Positions 15,354 through 22,818 of a stretch of 28,279 bases of DNA are shown here, in pieces. Both the position numbers and the translations under genes were made by a program. The first letter of the stretch is position 1. Each line of letters begins with the position of its first letter. Below the pieces are notes generated by a model. The model was not told the DNA's origin. It saw only the letters and a list, made by a program, of their open reading frames with translations, and did no database searches. The stretch comes from Rhodocyclaceae bacterium UBA2346. Lineage in GTDB: Bacteria; Pseudomonadota; Gammaproteobacteria; Burkholderiales; Rhodocyclaceae. The stretch is from the NCBI GenBank assembly GCA_002344625.1, contig DDUE01000086.1, forward strand, positions 1 to 28,279, written 5' to 3'.

Positions 15354-16037
15354 ATGCTCGTAACCATTCCGGACTTACTGACTCCAGCAGAAATCACCCA
15401 TATCCGCCAGAGGCTGGAAGACACCCAGTGGATCTGCGGTCGGCGCACGGCCGGCGATCAGGCCGCAAAGGTGAAGAACAACCTTCAACTTCCCGTGGAG
15501 AGCACCGATGCAGTCGAACTCGGCAACATCGTGCTGGGTGCGCTGGGGCGCAACGCCATCTATTCCTCCGCCGCACTGCCACTGCACGTGCTGCCACCGA
15601 TGTTCAACCGTTACGACGAGGGCATGGACTTTGGAACCCACGTGGATGGCTCCATACGCGTGATTCCGGGCACCGCGCAACGCATCCGCACCGACGTATC
15701 CACCACGGTTTTCCTATCGTCACCCGAGGAATATGACGGCGGCGAGCTCGTGGTACATGACACCTACGGCGAGAAACGCGTCAAGTTACCGGCAGGCCAC
15801 GCAGTGATCTATCCGGCAACCAGCCTGCATTCAATCACACCGGTGACGCGCGGCTCTCGCTGGGCGTGCTTCTTCTGGGCCCAGTCGATGGTGCCCGACG
15901 ACTGGAAGCGGCGCATGCTCTATGAACTCGATCTGTCGATCATGCGCATCCGATCGCTACTGCCCGACGACGATGAAGCCGTAACGGGGATCGTTGCCCA
16001 TTATCACAATCTAATCCGCCAATGGGGGACGACGTGA
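15354..16037 (+). CDS. piuC: Fe(II)/2-oxoglutarate-dependent PKHD-type hydroxylase (PiuC/YbiX)
   Basis: This 227-residue protein is of the family's usual length (about 226). The cupin-fold iron ligands are visible: His96 and Asp98 in FGTHVDGS, and His159 in PATSLHSITPVTRG. Arg169 in GSRWACFFWAQS is the probable 2-oxoglutarate-binding residue. The N-terminus MLVTIPDLLTPAE matches the family; an in-frame TTG nine bases upstream is less likely. PiuC/YbiX genes usually stand directly after a Fiu/PiuA-type receptor gene and are iron-repressed. Here the IS5 fragment and a hairpin separate the two. The substrate of the family is not established; a role in handling the imported siderophore is the usual guess. 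Cytosolic. Confidence 0.93.
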   Translation: MLVTIPDLLTPAEITHIRQRLEDTQWICGRRTAGDQAAKVKNNLQLPVESTDAVELGNIVLGALGRNAIYSSAALPLHVLPPMFNRYDEGMDFGTHVDGSIRVIPGTAQRIRTDVSTTVFLSSPEEYDGGELVVHDTYGEKRVKLPAGHAVIYPATSLHSITPVTRGSRWACFFWAQSMVPDDWKRRMLYELDLSIMRIRSLLPDDDEAVTGIVAHYHNLIRQWGTT

Positions 16038-16193
16038 GGCATAGCCGCAAACACGCCTTCCCATGCACACCCCCCACGGCGCCGATTTCGACCGGGCGTA
16101 ATCATCATTGCCCGGTGTTTCCGCCAACCGGACGGCGTGTTTCATCGCCACCGGTCATGGCAATGGATCAACATTGTCGAGGAACACGCACAT

Positions 16194-17321
16194 ATGCTCC
16201 CAACACTAGCGCAGATTCCCGCCGAAGTCGTCTCCGTGGGTGACTACGAGCCCTTGGCGCGCGAGCGCATGAGCGCATCGGCGTGGGCCTACTTGCAGGG
16301 CGGTGCGGCCGACGAGCTCACCTTGCGCGACAACCTCGACGCCTTCCGCCGGCTGCGCCTGCTACCGCGCGTATTGACGGATGTTGGCGGTGGCGATATC
16401 GAACTGGCCCTGCTAAACCATCGTCATGCATCCCCCATCCTCCTGGCACCCGTGGCGTATCAGCAACTCGCCCACCCCGAGGGCGAACTGGCCACCGCGT
16501 TGGCAGCCTCTGCGATGCAGACCTGCATGGTCGTCAGCACGCAGGCCAGTACTTCGCTCGAAACGCTAGCACAGGCAACGCAGGGTCCACTATGGTTCCA
16601 GCTCTACATCCAGCTCGATCGCGCCTTCACTCGGGAACTGGTCGCGCGAGCGGAGGCAGCCGGTTACCAGGCGCTGGTCGTCACAGTGGATGCCCCGGTC
16701 AACGGCGTACGCAACCGCGAACAGCGCACCGGATTCACGCTGCCCCAAGGCGTGGTGGCGGTCAATCTGGAGGGCATGCGCTCACTGCCGGATGAGCCTG
16801 TGCGTGCTGGTGGCATCCCACTGTTGCAGACCAAGCTCGTACGTAGCGCCACGACGTGGGATGACGTGCAATGGCTGCGGTCGATCACAAAACTTCCCAT
16901 TCTGCTCAAGGGCATTCTTGCTCCCGGCGATGCGGTACGTGCGGCCGACGAAGGCATCGCGGGCGTCGTCGTGTCAAACCACGGTGGACGCACGCTGGAC
17001 GGCCTACCGGCCACCATCGACGCATTGCCAGCGATCGCCCACGCCGTTGAAGGGCGCATTCCCTTGCTCTTGGACGGAGGTATCCGCCGTGGCACCGACA
17101 TCTTCAAAGCCTTGGCACTGGGCGCATCCGCAGTGCTGATTGGACGGCCCTTCGTACATGGTCTCGCCGCAGCCGGGGCCTCGGGCGTGGTGCATGTCCT
17201 ACACATCCTGCGCACCGAGTTGGAGATCGCCATGGTCCTGACGGGTTGCCGTACCCTGGCCGACATCGACATCACACGGTTGGTGCAGCCGCTCAATTGC
17301 TCTTGTCATCGGCACAGCTGA
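16194..17321 (+). CDS. FMN-dependent alpha-hydroxy-acid oxidase/dehydrogenase
   Basis: This 375-residue TIM-barrel flavoprotein belongs to the lactate/glycolate oxidase family. Seen are the N-terminal helical part (SASAWAYLQGGAADELTLRDN), FRRLRLLPRVLTDV, Tyr138 in WFQLYIQ, Asp166 in VTVDAP, Lys239 in ILLKG and the active-site SNHGGRTLDG (His263, Arg266). The phosphate-binding LLLDGGIRRGTDIFKALALGASAVLIGRP follows in two stretches. The ATG at 16194 has GAGGA upstream and gives the usual N-terminus. It oxidises a 2-hydroxy acid to a 2-oxo acid; the substrate cannot be read off. The family member lldD is membrane-bound through a loop, but no such hydrophobic segment is evident here. It follows piuC by 156 bases on the same strand, suggesting a link to the iron island, perhaps in siderophore breakdown. 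No adjacent L-lactate permease. Confidence 0.9.
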   Translation: MLPTLAQIPAEVVSVGDYEPLARERMSASAWAYLQGGAADELTLRDNLDAFRRLRLLPRVLTDVGGGDIELALLNHRHASPILLAPVAYQQLAHPEGELATALAASAMQTCMVVSTQASTSLETLAQATQGPLWFQLYIQLDRAFTRELVARAEAAGYQALVVTVDAPVNGVRNREQRTGFTLPQGVVAVNLEGMRSLPDEPVRAGGIPLLQTKLVRSATTWDDVQWLRSITKLPILLKGILAPGDAVRAADEGIAGVVVSNHGGRTLDGLPATIDALPAIAHAVEGRIPLLLDGGIRRGTDIFKALALGASAVLIGRPFVHGLAAAGASGVVHVLHILRTELEIAMVLTGCRTLADIDITRLVQPLNCSCHRHS

Positions 17322-17433
17322 AGCCCGAGACCGCTGCCTGGGCGGCTCGACTCTGCGTGCGCGCCACCGGCGCTCGTCGATCTGCGCCTTGAGGTTACGA
17401 AAAGGCGCGCGTTGACTTCGGATACCAACGCCA

Positions 17434-18828
17434 TCAGAGCGTCCATGGCGATACATCGCCGCCCCGTGCGATCGCGAGCCGAAACCTCAATCCGGGCTCG
17501 GCCCGCACGGCCGTGAGAATCCAGCCATGTGCCAACGCAATTTCCTGGCAAATGGACAAACCCAGCCCTGCCCCGTGGTCGCGCCGATGCGCCGCGCGCC
17601 AGAACCGCTCGAACAACAGGGGAAGCTGAGCTGCATCGACGCCTGGCCCTGAATCCCGCACTGTCACCGCGTCGCGTTGAATTTCCACGCTGACGATCGT
17701 CTTTGCAGGTGCGTGCTGAATGGCGTTCTCCAACAGATTCTTCAGCACAGTAAACAAGGCGCCGCGGTCGGCCTGCCACTCCACGTTGTCGGCAACGGCG
17801 GATACCTCCAAGCGCACGTCGGCGGCACCGGCCATGCGTTGCAGATAAGCCGCGGCCTCGTCGGCTGCATCCTGCACCCGGACGGTGGTGAAGTTGTAGT
17901 TGTGCGCCTCGCTGGCCTCAGCCAGAAGCAGTAGCTGCTGCACCTGACGCGTCATGTATTCGACATCGCTCAAGAGCGCGTCACGATCCTGAGGGCCATC
18001 TTCCCCCAGCTCTATCTGCGCACGAATCAACGCGAGTGGCGTCTTCAACTCGTGCGCCGCGGTACCGAGAAATTCCTTCTGCACGCGATAGCCGTTTTCG
18101 AGACGCTCCAGCACCCGATTGAAACTGTCGACAAGCGGGGCAATCTCCGAGGGGACGACTTCCGTCTTCAGTCGGGCATGAATGGAGCGCGGCGAGATTG
18201 CTGCCGCAGACTCCGATACATCTCGCAGTGGCTTGAGGGTGTAGCGCAAGGTAAGGTAGGCGCACAGGCCAAAGGCGACGAGCAGCACGAGGCTGAATAC
18301 CGTAACGCCGGTTACCACCAGCGGCAACGCGATGCGATGATGGAGGAGTTCCATGAACCGCGCGCTGGCCGCGAACTGCAGGTACCACGTCCGGCCACCA
18401 TGCTCGAGCGGCTCGGTGACTCCATATACGACCAATCCCTCGTGCCCGAAGTCGAAGCTCCCACGCACCAACCGGAGGAAATCTCCGCCAGCCGGCCAGA
18501 ATCTCTCTCCGGCATTCGAGGCAGCGACCGCCTTCCCGGCGTCGTCCAGGATTCGATACGCAATTTCGCGCTGGGGACCTTCGTACAGCCACGCCAGATC
18601 GTCCATGCTGGCATCGAATCCGACGGGTCTGCCATTGCCGTCGAACCTGATCTTTTCCGCCAGCCCCTCCGCAGCGTCAGCCAGGTCCATCCGGGCCAGT
18701 TTATCGCTCTGAAGCACCGCTACTGCGGCGATCACGACCAGCGCAATGCTGAGAATCATGCCGAAAACATAGGCCAGCAGAACCTTCAACCTCAGGCTAT
18801 TCAGCGGAATCTTCTTCGCGGAGCGCAT
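17434..18828 (-). CDS. Sensor histidine kinase of the mipA-linked two-component system
   Basis: This 464-residue kinase has two transmembrane helices (about 15-38 and 169-193) around a periplasmic domain of about 130 residues. A HAMP region follows (YTLKPLRDVSESAAAI), then the H-box His259 in GTAAHELKTPLALIRAQ, the N-box (NLLENAIQHAP, Asn368), the G1 box (VRDSGPGVD) and the G2 box (HGAGLGLSI). The ATG at 18828 is chosen from the frame's other starts because it lies inside the end of the regulator gene, as coupled pairs do (32-base overlap). A frame extension to 18909 would lie wholly in the regulator gene. The signal is unknown. The gene order mipA - regulator - kinase resembles the ompV-carS-carR arrangement known from Vibrio, though the order within the pair differs. 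Confidence 0.92.
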   Translation of the reverse strand: MRSAKKIPLNSLRLKVLLAYVFGMILSIALVVIAAVAVLQSDKLARMDLADAAEGLAEKIRFDGNGRPVGFDASMDDLAWLYEGPQREIAYRILDDAGKAVAASNAGERFWPAGGDFLRLVRGSFDFGHEGLVVYGVTEPLEHGGRTWYLQFAASARFMELLHHRIALPLVVTGVTVFSLVLLVAFGLCAYLTLRYTLKPLRDVSESAAAISPRSIHARLKTEVVPSEIAPLVDSFNRVLERLENGYRVQKEFLGTAAHELKTPLALIRAQIELGEDGPQDRDALLSDVEYMTRQVQQLLLLAEASEAHNYNFTTVRVQDAADEAAAYLQRMAGAADVRLEVSAVADNVEWQADRGALFTVLKNLLENAIQHAPAKTIVSVEIQRDAVTVRDSGPGVDAAQLPLLFERFWRAAHRRDHGAGLGLSICQEIALAHGWILTAVRAEPGLRFRLAIARGGDVSPWTL

Positions 18829-19483
18829 AGCCGAGCCCTCTGACGTTGACGATCCGCTGCCGCGAACCGATTGCGACCAGTTTGCGGCGTATGCGGTGAA
18901 GGGCCACATCCAGCGCGTTTGGTGTGACCGCCTCGCTCAGCCCCCATGCCGCTGCCTCCAAGGCACTGCGGCGCACGACCTCCTCATGCTTGCGCAAGAG
19001 CAGCAGCATGATCTGTACCTCAGCCGGGGCCAGGGTGATGCGCTCGTCTCCGCTGCATAGAACACTTGCGTTGGCGCGCAGCGTCAGATCGCCGTGAGTG
19101 GGATCAAGCGGGCGGAACTCCACGGGGCGGCGCAGCAAGGCACGCACTCGCGCCACCATCTCGTCCATGGCGAATGGCTTGGGCAGGTAGTCGTCGGCTC
19201 CGGCTTCGAGACCCTCCACCCGGTCATGCAGTGCATCACGCGCCGTCAGTACAAGGCAGGGGGTACGAAAGCCGGCGCTACGCAGCTTCTGCAGCAAGAC
19301 CAGTCCGTCCCCATCCGGCAATCCCCGGTCAAGAACCAAAGCCTGGTAAGGTATCTGTTGGACGGCAGCCCATGCAGCGTCGATGCGTTCGCTCACATCG
19401 ACGCCGATTCCTGCGGCCACCAGGCCCTTGTGTATCAGCCGGGCCAGCCGTTCGTGGTCTTCGATCAGGAGTATTCGGCTCAT
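18797..19483 (-). CDS. OmpR-family response regulator of the mipA-linked system
   Basis: This 228-residue regulator has a receiver with the acidic cluster in LLIEDHERL, phospho-acceptor Asp52 in LVLDRGLPDGDG, and Lys in DDYLPKPFAMDE. Its winged-helix domain has LAPAEVQIMLLLLRKHEEVVRRSALE (in two stretches) and ALHRIRRKLVAIGSRQRIVNVRGLGYAL. It is in the same operon as the mipA-type gene: the ATG at 19481-19483 overlaps the TGA of the upstream gene. It probably controls that operon. The paired kinase begins within its 3' end. Confidence 0.92.
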   Translation of the reverse strand: MSRILLIEDHERLARLIHKGLVAAGIGVDVSERIDAAWAAVQQIPYQALVLDRGLPDGDGLVLLQKLRSAGFRTPCLVLTARDALHDRVEGLEAGADDYLPKPFAMDEMVARVRALLRRPVEFRPLDPTHGDLTLRANASVLCSGDERITLAPAEVQIMLLLLRKHEEVVRRSALEAAAWGLSEAVTPNALDVALHRIRRKLVAIGSRQRIVNVRGLGYALREEDSAE

Positions 19484-20313
19484 CGGAAACTGTACTGGTA
19501 GCCCAGCATCACCCGGTTTTCGGTCGAGCGATCCACGATGGGGCTGTCTTTGATCTCTTTGCCCAGGAACGTCACACCGACATTGAGCATCATCGAATGA
19601 TGCCTGTCAAAACGGTAAATGCCAGTCAAGCTGATTTCGGGGTTGACCGCGGCCTTGCCGGTATAAGCCGCACGCCCCGCCGTTACCTCGCTGTCACGCA
19701 CGCCGTAGTAGTAGTCCACATACTTCCTGTCTAGCCATTCAACGCCCACCTGGGGTATCAGCATCAAGCTTGGGCTCAGCATGAGCTTGCGCTCCAAGCC
19801 CAGGGCAAGGCGTTGCCCCTTGCTGTTGCTAGAGGCATCACCCAGCCACTCCAGCGTGATGCCGGCCAGGTCATTTTCCCACTCCACCTTGGCGCCTAGC
19901 CAGACGCTGGACTTGCGCTCTGCCATGCCAGCCAGGGCCGGCGAGTCGCCGGCCTCGTAGCCAGCGCCGTCGAACAGCTTGGCCACGACGCCGAAGTTGA
20001 GGCGTTGCGATTCACTCAACTCGATTCCTGGCAGCTTCAGTTCCAGATTCGGGCCGTCCAGCCTCACATACCGATTTTCGTAAGAGATCATGGGCAAGGC
20101 TCTGGTCTCGCGATCCATACCCTTGTACGCCGTCTGTGCGCTGATGCCGGCCAGGCCCAAGCCCCAGGAGGCACCCTCGGGCTCGTCCTTGCCGGAAGGC
20201 TGCTGGGCGAACGCAGGAGCCGGGCAGGCCAGTACCGCCGCGACAGCGGAGACAAGGGCCAGGTTGACGGCGCTTGCTTTAAAGCGGTGCTTGAAGGCTG
20301 GGGAGGGAGGCAT
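19480..20313 (-). CDS. MipA/OmpV-family outer-membrane protein
   Basis: This 277-residue protein has a signal peptide of about 36 residues (basic start, then VNLALVSAVAAVLACPAPAFA, cleavage after AFA). The mature part is a beta-barrel ending in a regular alternating strand (ENRVMLGYQYSFR; the last residue is Arg, following Phe). WGLGLAGISAQTAYKGMDRETRALPMISYE, in two stretches, is the typical MipA/OmpV N-terminal portion. MipA was described as an MltA-interacting scaffold protein in E. coli. In many bacteria the family is linked with two-component genes, as here. AAGGAAC stands before the ATG. It is the first gene of a three-gene operon with ATGA and 32-base overlaps. Confidence 0.9.
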   Translation of the reverse strand: MPPSPAFKHRFKASAVNLALVSAVAAVLACPAPAFAQQPSGKDEPEGASWGLGLAGISAQTAYKGMDRETRALPMISYENRYVRLDGPNLELKLPGIELSESQRLNFGVVAKLFDGAGYEAGDSPALAGMAERKSSVWLGAKVEWENDLAGITLEWLGDASSNSKGQRLALGLERKLMLSPSLMLIPQVGVEWLDRKYVDYYYGVRDSEVTAGRAAYTGKAAVNPEISLTGIYRFDRHHSMMLNVGVTFLGKEIKDSPIVDRSTENRVMLGYQYSFR

Positions 20314-20370
20314 GAACAGGTTCCTTGCGGATGTTGAAAACCTTCATCCTCCGGCCCCCCGTCTTACGGA

Positions 20371-20429
20371 ACACTTACCCGAATCAAGAGCTATAGCTCG
20401 GCGCCGCTGACCGAAATTCCGGTAAGTGT
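20371..20429. promoter_or_regulatory. Repeat cluster in the mipA upstream region
   Basis: ACACTTACC at 20371-20379 is repeated inverted as GGTAAGTGT at 20421-20429, 41 bases apart. Between them lies a perfect 12-base palindrome GAGCTATAGCTC (20388-20399). All lie 58-116 bases before the mipA start. This looks like operator DNA, perhaps for the operon's own regulator, but OmpR-type proteins more often use direct repeats, so the assignment is open. Confidence 0.4.
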
Positions 20430-20718
20430 CTGGAAAGACATACGGCCAGATAGTCGCATTCGTTGCAGATCGAGGCGAAGGCTTGCGAGCCCCCAAGAAC
20501 CCAGTCAATGAACGTCCGATCCAGGTTCCAGCATTCCCGCTTACGGACTCGGTTTCATGCGCCAACCCAACTGGCCCGCCACTTGGTGCTGTACGCTGCC
20601 ATCGGCATACCACATGTACTCGCGGGTTTCCCTGGTATCACGCGAAGGTGGTTGATGATGATGGCCTTACGAACCTCAGCAGTTGCGAGGATTCGTCTAG
20701 GAAGGCGGTTTTAGACCG

Positions 20719-20750
20719 GCGCGACACGAATGGCGATTTTCGTGTCGCGC
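20719..20750. repeat. Perfect 12-bp inverted repeat with 8-base spacer
   Basis: The arms GCGCGACACGAA (20719-20730) and TTCGTGTCGCGC (20739-20750) are perfectly complementary around an 8-base spacer, TGGCGATT. A third partial copy, GGCGCGACA, follows at about 20763. The geometry (12-8-12) is close to a tyrosine-recombinase crossover site such as lox (13-8-13); it could equally fold as an RNA hairpin. It lies 111 bases from the tRNA-Pro 3' end. Confidence 0.6.
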
Positions 20751-20822
20751 TAATCGGAGTTGGCGCGACAGCGGGACGCAGGAGCCTAACAGCTGATATC
20801 GATAAACGCCTGACTCAAAAAC

Positions 20823-20850
20823 AAAAAGCCACCGGGCGGGTGGCTTTTTT
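20823..20850. terminator. Rho-independent terminator after tRNA-Pro (works on both strands)
   Basis: AAAAAGCCACC and GGTGGCTTTTTT form a hairpin with a short GGGCG loop. On the minus strand the stem is followed by a T-rich run, directly after the tRNA. The A and T runs on both sides make it bidirectional in form. Confidence 0.85.
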
Positions 20851-20860
20851 GCGGGATTTT

Positions 20861-20937
20861 TGGTCGGGGAAAGAGGATTCGAACCTCCGGCCCCTGCGTC
20901 CCGAACGCAGTGCTCTACCAGGCTGAGCTATTCCCCG
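20861..20937 (-). tRNA. tRNA-Pro (anticodon CGG)
   Basis: The minus strand folds as a cloverleaf: acceptor stem CGGGGAA/TTCCCCG, D arm with AGCTCAGCCTGGTAGAGC, anticodon stem CTGCG/CGCAG with loop TTCGGGA (anticodon CGG, reading CCG), and T arm GGAGGTTCGAATCCTC. Discriminator A and an encoded CCA follow (20863-20861). It resembles E. coli proK. It begins 14 bases after the ispB stop, so the two may be co-transcribed. The terminator follows. Its 3' end faces the accessory block. Confidence 0.97.
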
Positions 20938-20951
20938 ACGTTCAGCGCGAT

Positions 20952-21935
20952 CTAGTGATTTCTCTCAATCGCGAAGGAGCACAATTCTAGCAGCGAATTC
21001 TTGAAAATGGAAGGTGGCAATGATTGAAGTGCATTGACTGCAAGCTGCGCCTCCGCGCGCGCGCTCACGCGCGACTCGTCCAGCGCGCCGGTCGCGTGAA
21101 TGATCTCGAGGATGGCTTGAAAGTCATCACGACCTCCGGATTCGATCGCTGTCCGCACCCGGGCCGCTTGGGCCGCCGTGCCATGTTGCATGGCAAAAAT
21201 CAATGGCAGCGTCGGCTTGCCCTCGGCCAGATCGTCGCCCAGATGCTTGCCTAGCGAGACCTCGTCGGAAGTGTAGTCAAGCACGTCGTCGACGATCTGA
21301 AAGGCCGTGCCGAGGTGCATACCAAAAGCTGCGAGTTGCGCTTCCAGCGCCGCATCGGCGCCCCCCAGGATCGCCCCGAGACGGGTCGCCGCCTCAAACA
21401 GCTTGGCGGTCTTGTAGCGGATAACGCGCAGGTAGTCGTCGATACCCACATCCGCATTGTGGCAGTTGAGTAACTGCAACACCTCGCCCTCGGCGATGAC
21501 GTTGGTAGCGTCGGCCAGGACTTGCATGACACGCAGGTCATTCACGCCGACCATCATCTGAAACGCGCGCGAGTAGAGAAAATCACCGACCAGCACCGAC
21601 GCGGCGTTGCCGAACAAGGCGTTGGCCGTCTTGTTGCCGCGCCGCAGATCGGATTCGTCGACGACATCGTCGTGCAGCAGCGTCGCGGTATGGATGAACT
21701 CGACCACCGCGGCGAGCTCATGGTGATGCACGCCGCGGTAACCGGTCGCGTTCGCACAGAACACCACCAGTGCCGGGCGCAGGCGCTTGCCGCCACTGTG
21801 GATGATGTATTCCGCGACCTGCCTGATCAGGACCACATCGGAATGGAGGCGCTGCCGGATGACGGCATCGACCGACTGCATGTCGACGGCAATGGGCGCA
21901 AAGATCGGCGGAATCGGCAAAATTGCGACACTCAC
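20952..21935 (-). CDS. ispB: Octaprenyl (polyprenyl) diphosphate synthase, IspB
   Basis: This 327-residue trans-polyprenyl diphosphate synthase makes the side chain of ubiquinone. The first aspartate-rich motif is at 89-93 (LLHDDVVDESDLRRG), the second at 216-220 (FQIVDDVLDYTSD). The conserved GGKRLRPAL, AEGEVLQLLN and EGKPTLPLIFAM are all present. The start is GTG at 21935, with no clear ribosome-binding site. It stands only about six bases after the predicted transcription start, so translation may be leaderless or begin a few codons later; an in-frame TTG is at 21920. Elsewhere in betaproteobacteria ispB is often divergent from rplU; here glycerophosphodiesterase and a UgpB-like gene precede it on the same strand. 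The tRNA-Pro gene follows. Confidence 0.95.
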   Translation of the reverse strand: MSVAILPIPPIFAPIAVDMQSVDAVIRQRLHSDVVLIRQVAEYIIHSGGKRLRPALVVFCANATGYRGVHHHELAAVVEFIHTATLLHDDVVDESDLRRGNKTANALFGNAASVLVGDFLYSRAFQMMVGVNDLRVMQVLADATNVIAEGEVLQLLNCHNADVGIDDYLRVIRYKTAKLFEAATRLGAILGGADAALEAQLAAFGMHLGTAFQIVDDVLDYTSDEVSLGKHLGDDLAEGKPTLPLIFAMQHGTAAQAARVRTAIESGGRDDFQAILEIIHATGALDESRVSARAEAQLAVNALQSLPPSIFKNSLLELCSFAIERNH

Positions 21936-21947
21936 GGAAAACCCGCG

Positions 21948-21976
21948 ATCTTAGGGGGCCACACATGCCCCGTCAA
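21948..21976 (-). promoter_or_regulatory. Sigma-70 promoter for ispB
   Basis: Minus-strand TTGACG (21976-21971), a spacer of exactly 17 bases and TAAGAT (21953-21948) make a near-consensus sigma-70 promoter. The spacer contains GGGGC and GCCCC as an inverted pair. The expected transcript start is near 21941, only about six bases before the annotated start codon. Confidence 0.7.
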
Positions 21977-22062
21977 CCGCACCAGGCGACGAGCGGAAGA
22001 ATACGCACCGTGCGGTAACGCACCCCACCACGCAACCGCCGAACCACGCAAACCGCACGCAC

Positions 22063-22809
22063 TCATGTGTCTGCCTCCCGCACGATATCGGGCCGATCGG
22101 TGATCACGCAATCGACTCCCCATTCGAGCAGTTGCCGGGCACGCGCGGGATCGTTCTCGGTGTACACGACCAGCCACAGGCCTTCGGCATGGACCGCCTG
22201 CGCGAGCGCCGCAGTCACCTGGCCCGCCTCCGTGTGCAGCGCGACGACGCCGAGCCGGCGGCAACGCACCGCCCAGTCGGCGGGCATGCTTTCGACCAGC
22301 AAGCCGCGGGGCAGATGTGGCGCGATCTCGGCCGCCGCCGTAAGCGCGATCTCGGAGAATGAAGACAGCAAGGGCGGCTGCGCCGCGCTGCGCCACAACT
22401 CAGCCGCCGCGGACGCGACCACCCGGGCGGTCGGCGCATCCCAGCCGGTGGCCGGCTTGATCTCGACGTTGGCCGCGAGACCGAGCGCGATACACCGTCG
22501 AGCCACATGCCCGAAACCCGGAATGCGCTCGCCGGCGAAACGCTGATCGAACCAGGAGCCGGCATCCAGCGCATGCAGGGCGGCATCCGGTGCGAGCGAC
22601 ATGTCGCCGCAGCCGTCGCTGGTCCGCTCCAGGGTTTCGTCGTGGATGACGAACGGCGACCCCTCGCCGCTCAGCATCACATCGAACTCCACGCCCCGGC
22701 AACCGAGCGCATGCGCGACATTGAGGCCGGCCAGCGTATTCTCCGGCGCCAGTTGCCCACCGCAGCGGTGGGCGAGCACGCGCGGCCACGGCCAGCGGGC
22801 GGGCGCCAT
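22063..22809 (-). CDS. ugpQ: Glycerophosphodiester phosphodiesterase (UgpQ-like)
   Basis: This 248-residue TIM-barrel enzyme of the GDPD family hydrolyses glycerophosphodiesters to sn-glycerol 3-phosphate and an alcohol. Seen are the N-terminal LAHRCGGQLAPENT (His14, Arg15, Glu23, Asn24), GVEFDVMLS (Glu41, Asp43), FVIHDETLERTSDG (catalytic His56), NVEIKP, and the C-terminal YTENDPARARQLLEWGVDCVITDRP in two stretches. No signal peptide, so cytosolic like UgpQ. It lies nine bases after the solute-binding protein gene, clearly one operon. The usual ugpA, ugpE and ugpC genes are not between or beside them. Confidence 0.93.
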   Translation of the reverse strand: MAPARWPWPRVLAHRCGGQLAPENTLAGLNVAHALGCRGVEFDVMLSGEGSPFVIHDETLERTSDGCGDMSLAPDAALHALDAGSWFDQRFAGERIPGFGHVARRCIALGLAANVEIKPATGWDAPTARVVASAAAELWRSAAQPPLLSSFSEIALTAAAEIAPHLPRGLLVESMPADWAVRCRRLGVVALHTEAGQVTAALAQAVHAEGLWLVVYTENDPARARQLLEWGVDCVITDRPDIVREADT

Positions 22810-22818
22810 CCGCGGAGC

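Larger units (their letters stand above)
20314..20822. other. Non-coding stretch between the mipA operon and tRNA-Pro
   Basis: About 500 bases without a credible gene. It holds the repeat cluster at 20371-20429 (likely mipA control) and the 12-8-12 inverted repeat at 20719-20750. In the minus frame ending at the TAA at 20541, about 40 codons are open with a plausible-looking peptide (EYMWYADGSVQHQVAGQ) but no start. It may be the tail of a decayed gene. Confidence 0.5.

Noticed and set aside
16095..16125. Fur-like GTAATCATCATTGCC before the alpha-hydroxy-acid oxidase
   Set aside because: Only a partial match to the Fur core and no palindromic form; too weak to list.
20541..20666. Open minus-strand stretch of about 40 codons with a plausible-looking peptide
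   Set aside because: No usable start codon, no ribosome-binding site and a stop just upstream; at best a decayed gene tail.
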